A stretch of 24,979 nt of DNA from CAZAQB01 sp964487155 (GTDB lineage: Bacteria > Pseudomonadota > Gammaproteobacteria > Nitrococcales > Nitrococcaceae): NCBI GenBank assembly GCA_964487155.1, contig CAZAQB010000041.1, positions 1-24,979 of the forward strand, read 5' to 3'. Under the pieces are notes generated by a model that saw only the letters and a list, made by a program, of their open reading frames with translations, did not search any database and was not told where the DNA came from. Positions 22,413-24,979 of the stretch are shown piece by piece; position 1 is the first letter of the stretch; the number at the start of each line of letters is the position of its first letter. The translations under genes and the position numbers were made by a program.

Positions 22413-23936
22413 ATGGACCGCCGCCGCTTCCTCCACCACAGCACCCTCGCCACAGCCGGCGCCTGGCTCGCCGGCGTCGCCCCGGTGCGCGGCGCGCCCC
22501 GGGTCACCGGGGCGTGGCCCCTGCCGGAGCGCTTCGACGAGGTCGACCACTTCGCCCTCGCCCACGCCCTGCGGGACGGCCGCCAGCCGGCGCCGGTGAC
22601 GCCCGGGGAGACGGCGGACGTGGTGGTGGTGGGGGGCGGCGTCGCCGGGCTAACCGCGGCCTACCGGCTGGGCGGCCGGCGGGTGCTGGTGCTGGAGAAA
22701 GAAGCCCGCTGCGGAGGCAACTCGCGCAGCCGGGAAGTCGACGGGGTGCGCTATCCGCTCGGGGCGTTCCTGAACCAGGGCCCCATCCCGCCGTTCACCG
22801 ATTTCTTCCGGGAGACCGGCGCCGAATTCCTGCCGCTGGCCCCGGAGCAGCACGTCCTGCGGCTGGGGGACCGGCGGGTGGCCGATCCCCTGGGGGCCGG
22901 CCGGCCGAAGCTGCCCTGGCCCGGAGCCGAGCGCGACGCTCTGGGCCGGGCAGTGGAACGCCTGCGCGGCCTTCTCGATCCGGCTACCGGCATCGCCTTC
23001 CCCCGGGCCACCAACCCGCCGGAAATCCGGGCCCTGGACCGGCACACCCTGTGGCAGGACTACGCCGCCCAGGGCCTGCCGCACCGGGTGCGGGAACTGT
23101 TCGACCTGCTGATCAGTGCCCGCATCGCCGACAGCGGCGAGCACCTCTCGGCCTGGATCGGCAACTACCTGCTCTCCACCGTCGTGGACAGGAGCTTCAC
23201 CATGGCCGGCGGCCACGGCGACTACAGCCGCCGCCTGGAGGCCGCCCTCACGGCGCGCCAGCCCGACGCCCTGCGTACCGGTTTCACCGTGCTGCGGGTG
23301 GAGAACGCCGGCCGCGAGGAAGTGCACGTCACCGGCATCGACGCCGCGGGCCAGGTGCAGACCCTCGCCGCCGGCTGCGCCGTGATCGCCGCGCCCAAGT
23401 TCTTCGCCGCCCGGGTGGTGCCCGGGCTGACGGCGGCCCGCCCCGACGTCTATTCGCGGCTCCACTACAACGCCTACCTGGTGGCCCAGGTGTTCCTCCG
23501 GGAACCCCTGGCCCTGCCCTTCGAGACCGGCCTCGCCGGCAAGCGGCTGGCGCGCTTCGCGGTGGCCTCCCACCGGCTGCCGGGCAATGCCGCGCCGGAC
23601 CGCGGTGTTATCACCCTGTACGCCCCCTTTCCGCGCCGGCAGGGCCGGGCCCGGCTGCTCGCCGCCGACCCGGGGGCTCTGGCCCAGCGGCTGCTGGACG
23701 ACCTGCTGTGGGCCTACCCCGAGGTCGGCCCGGCGGTGGAGGACGTGGCCCTGCACCGCTGGGGGCACCCCATGATGACCGCCGAACCCGGCCTGGAGGA
23801 GGTGCTCGCCCGGGCGCGGGAGAGCCACGGCCGCATCGCCTTCGGCCACAGCGACAACCTGGGCGTGACCGGCCTGTACTCCGCCGTCTGGGCGGGCATG
23901 GACGCCGCCGCCGAGGCCGAAGTGATCCTGTACTGA
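22413..23936 (+). CDS. Tat-exported FAD-dependent oxidoreductase (amine oxidase/desaturase-like)
   Basis: A 507-aa flavoprotein. The N-terminus MDRRRFLHHSTLATAGAWLA is a twin-arginine signal (RRRFL plus hydrophobic stretch, AxA-like site near 27), so the folded enzyme should be periplasmic. The FAD Rossmann motif is VVVVGGGVAGLTAAYRLGG (about 70-88), followed by the second-strand acidic end LVLEKEARCGGNSRS. The C-terminal FAD contact FGHSDNLGVTGLYSAVWAG is typical of the amine oxidase/protoporphyrinogen oxidase/phytoene desaturase group. The substrate is unknown. It may oxidise or desaturate the exported product of the operon. Only 10 bp separate it from the dehydratase gene, and no Shine-Dalgarno sequence is clear. 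A Tat-exported desaturase-like enzyme in a PKS operon is uncommon. Confidence 0.82.
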   Translation: MDRRRFLHHSTLATAGAWLAGVAPVRGAPRVTGAWPLPERFDEVDHFALAHALRDGRQPAPVTPGETADVVVVGGGVAGLTAAYRLGGRRVLVLEKEARCGGNSRSREVDGVRYPLGAFLNQGPIPPFTDFFRETGAEFLPLAPEQHVLRLGDRRVADPLGAGRPKLPWPGAERDALGRAVERLRGLLDPATGIAFPRATNPPEIRALDRHTLWQDYAAQGLPHRVRELFDLLISARIADSGEHLSAWIGNYLLSTVVDRSFTMAGGHGDYSRRLEAALTARQPDALRTGFTVLRVENAGREEVHVTGIDAAGQVQTLAAGCAVIAAPKFFAARVVPGLTAARPDVYSRLHYNAYLVAQVFLREPLALPFETGLAGKRLARFAVASHRLPGNAAPDRGVITLYAPFPRRQGRARLLAADPGALAQRLLDDLLWAYPEVGPAVEDVALHRWGHPMMTAEPGLEEVLARARESHGRIAFGHSDNLGVTGLYSAVWAGMDAAAEAEVILY

Positions 23937-23957
23937 GACCCGACGAGGAGACCCGAC

Positions 23958-24554
23958 ATGCCCCGCCTGCCTGCCCTGCTGCTCGGCGTACTGCTGCTGG
24001 CCCCCGTGCCCCTAGCCGCGGAGGACGTGATCAACCTCGACGGCGCCGAGGCCGAGGCCGCCCTGGAACGCTACCAGGCCCGTCTGGAACGCCAGGCTGA
24101 TGATCTTGAGGCCCTCAAGGCCGCCGGCATCCTGATCCACCAACGCAACCGGGAGGACCCTGACCCGGAGACCCTGCCCCGGGGCGAGGCCTACCTGGAG
24201 CGGGCTGCTGAACTGGACCCCGACGATCGGCAGACCGCCGCCTGGCTGGGCAGCCTGGTGACCATGAAGGCGCTGTTCGAGAGCGATCCGGGCCGCCAGA
24301 TGTTCTGGGTGAAGCTCGGCACCCGCAAGCTCGACCGCGCCGTGCGGGCGGCCCCGGACGACCCGGTGGTGCGCCTCACCCGGGCCTACAACAGCCTGGA
24401 GCTGCCCGCCTTCCTGCGCCGCACCCGGTTTGCCGTGGAGGACTTCCGGCACTACCTGGAGCTGTGCCGCGACCGCGACTGCCCGGCAGACGAGCTCCGG
24501 CGCGCCGAGGCCGGCCTGGCCGAGGCCCAGGGCATCGTCGCCCGGCACCCCTGA
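23958..24554 (+). CDS. Secreted TPR-like protein
   Basis: A 198-aa protein with a Sec signal peptide (MPRLPALLLGVLLLAPVPLAAED, cleavage probably after LAA). The mature part is helical with TPR-like repeats: YLERAAELDPDDRQTAAWLG and DRAVRAAPDDPVVRLTRAYN have the A-x-x-x-x-P-D spacing of TPR units, and an earlier one is degenerate. It has no catalytic motif. The Shine-Dalgarno GAGGAG is strong and recurs in nearly identical context (gaggagacccga) before the next gene. It is expected to be periplasmic and to act with the exported FAD oxidoreductase just upstream, perhaps as a scaffold; this is inference from position only. Confidence 0.7.
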   Translation: MPRLPALLLGVLLLAPVPLAAEDVINLDGAEAEAALERYQARLERQADDLEALKAAGILIHQRNREDPDPETLPRGEAYLERAAELDPDDRQTAAWLGSLVTMKALFESDPGRQMFWVKLGTRKLDRAVRAAPDDPVVRLTRAYNSLELPAFLRRTRFAVEDFRHYLELCRDRDCPADELRRAEAGLAEAQGIVARHP

Positions 24555-24570
24555 GGAGACCCGATCCCCC

Positions 24571-24979
24571 ATGGCCGGACTGATCACGCGACTGACCCGC
24601 AGGCGGGCGCCGCGGCCGCCCGCCGGGCTGCCCCTGGCGGACGCCCCCCGGGTGCTGGTGTGCGGCGCCAGCGGCCGCATCGGGGCGGCGGTGGCCGAGG
24701 CCTTCGCCAACAACGGCGCACGGCTGCACCTGCACTACCACAGCAACCGCAGCGCCGCCGAGCGCCTGGCCCGGCGCCTGGCGACCGGGGCTGGCGCAGA
24801 CGACATGCCGCAGTCGGACGCCGCCGACCTGCGCGACGCCACCGCGGCCCGGGACCTGCTGGAGCAGGCCGCCGCGCGCCTGGGCGACGTCGACGTGCTG
24901 ATCACCTGCATCGGCCAGGCCCGGGACAACCCGCTGCCCATGGTGGCCGCCGCCGACCTGGCCCAGTGCCTGGAGGACA
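24571..24979 (+). CDS. SDR-family oxidoreductase, 3' end cut by window edge
   Basis: Only the first 136 residues are visible. After an Arg/Pro-rich start (MAGLITRLTRRRAPRPPAG) comes a Rossmann strand with VLVCGASGRIGAAVAEAFANNG, the TGxxxGIG-like cofactor motif of short-chain dehydrogenases, and a Tyr-His-Ser-Asn-Arg second strand end. At the place of the NNAG motif it has ITCIGQARDNPL, a departure from classical SDRs. The active-site YxxxK would lie outside the window. The ATG at 24571 has GAGGAG upstream. It could be the second reductase of this pathway, acting on a different intermediate from the FabG-like enzyme, or a diverged, non-catalytic partner. Confidence 0.75.
   Translation, partial: MAGLITRLTRRRAPRPPAGLPLADAPRVLVCGASGRIGAAVAEAFANNGARLHLHYHSNRSAAERLARRLATGAGADDMPQSDAADLRDATAARDLLEQAAARLGDVDVLITCIGQARDNPLPMVAAADLAQCLED

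Noticed and set aside
22413..23936. Carotenoid (phytoene) desaturase
   Set aside because: The FAD fold is shared, but the Tat signal and lack of any carotenoid genes nearby do not support this specific call.

Overview
This window is very GC-rich and strongly strand-partitioned. It looks like the chromosome of a free-living gammaproteobacterium outside the Enterobacterales. The main evidence is the smc-zipA-ligA gene order: ZipA is a gammaproteobacterial division protein, and an SMC is used instead of MukB. The GC content and gene types would fit a Chromatiales/Ectothiorhodospiraceae-like organism, but that is inference. One 100-base run of N (4690-4789) marks a scaffold gap.

Layout. (1) 1-2092, minus strand: a HelD-like superfamily 1 helicase/RNA polymerase recycling factor, running off the left edge, with a good sigma70-type promoter. 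(2) 2305-3510, plus: an AAA ATPase of the DUF4143 type whose start codon is preceded directly by two inverted repeats. (3) 3761-4510, plus: a secreted DUF4197 protein. (4) 4511-5225: a repeat-rich, gene-free region with three REP-like palindromes, a duplicated 3' end of the DUF4197 gene and the assembly gap. (5) 11912-5226, minus: smc, zipA and ligA, with a 182-bp fully palindromic MITE-like element between zipA and ligA. (6) 13062-12052, minus: an Acg-type nitroreductase, divergent from (7) 13318-13779, plus: a MarR-family regulator.

(8) 13888 to the right edge, plus: at least thirteen co-directional, mostly overlapping genes that form one biosynthetic operon. In order they encode an IorB-like subunit, a FabD-like acyltransferase, an IorA-like 2-oxoacid:ferredoxin oxidoreductase, an acyl carrier protein, a ketosynthase, a FabG-like reductase, a metallo-beta-lactamase-fold hydrolase, a catalytically dead ketosynthase (chain-length-factor-like), two small hotdog dehydratases, a Tat-exported FAD oxidoreductase, a periplasmic TPR-like protein and a second SDR, cut by the window edge.

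How the operon may work (inference). IorAB would decarboxylate a 2-oxo acid, probably an arylpyruvate, to an acyl-CoA. The acyltransferase between its two subunit genes has Val at the position of the malonyl-binding Arg of FabD, so it may move this non-carboxylated starter unit. The KS/KS-beta pair, FabG and a dehydratase with two complementary half active sites would then build a reduced, probably polyunsaturated chain on the ACP. The MBL hydrolase may release it, and the exported FAD enzyme may finish it in the periplasm. The set resembles aryl polyene type II PKS systems in its KS/KS-beta and paired dehydratases, but I know of no described aryl polyene cluster with an IorAB starter module. 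This is the best candidate for an undescribed system here.
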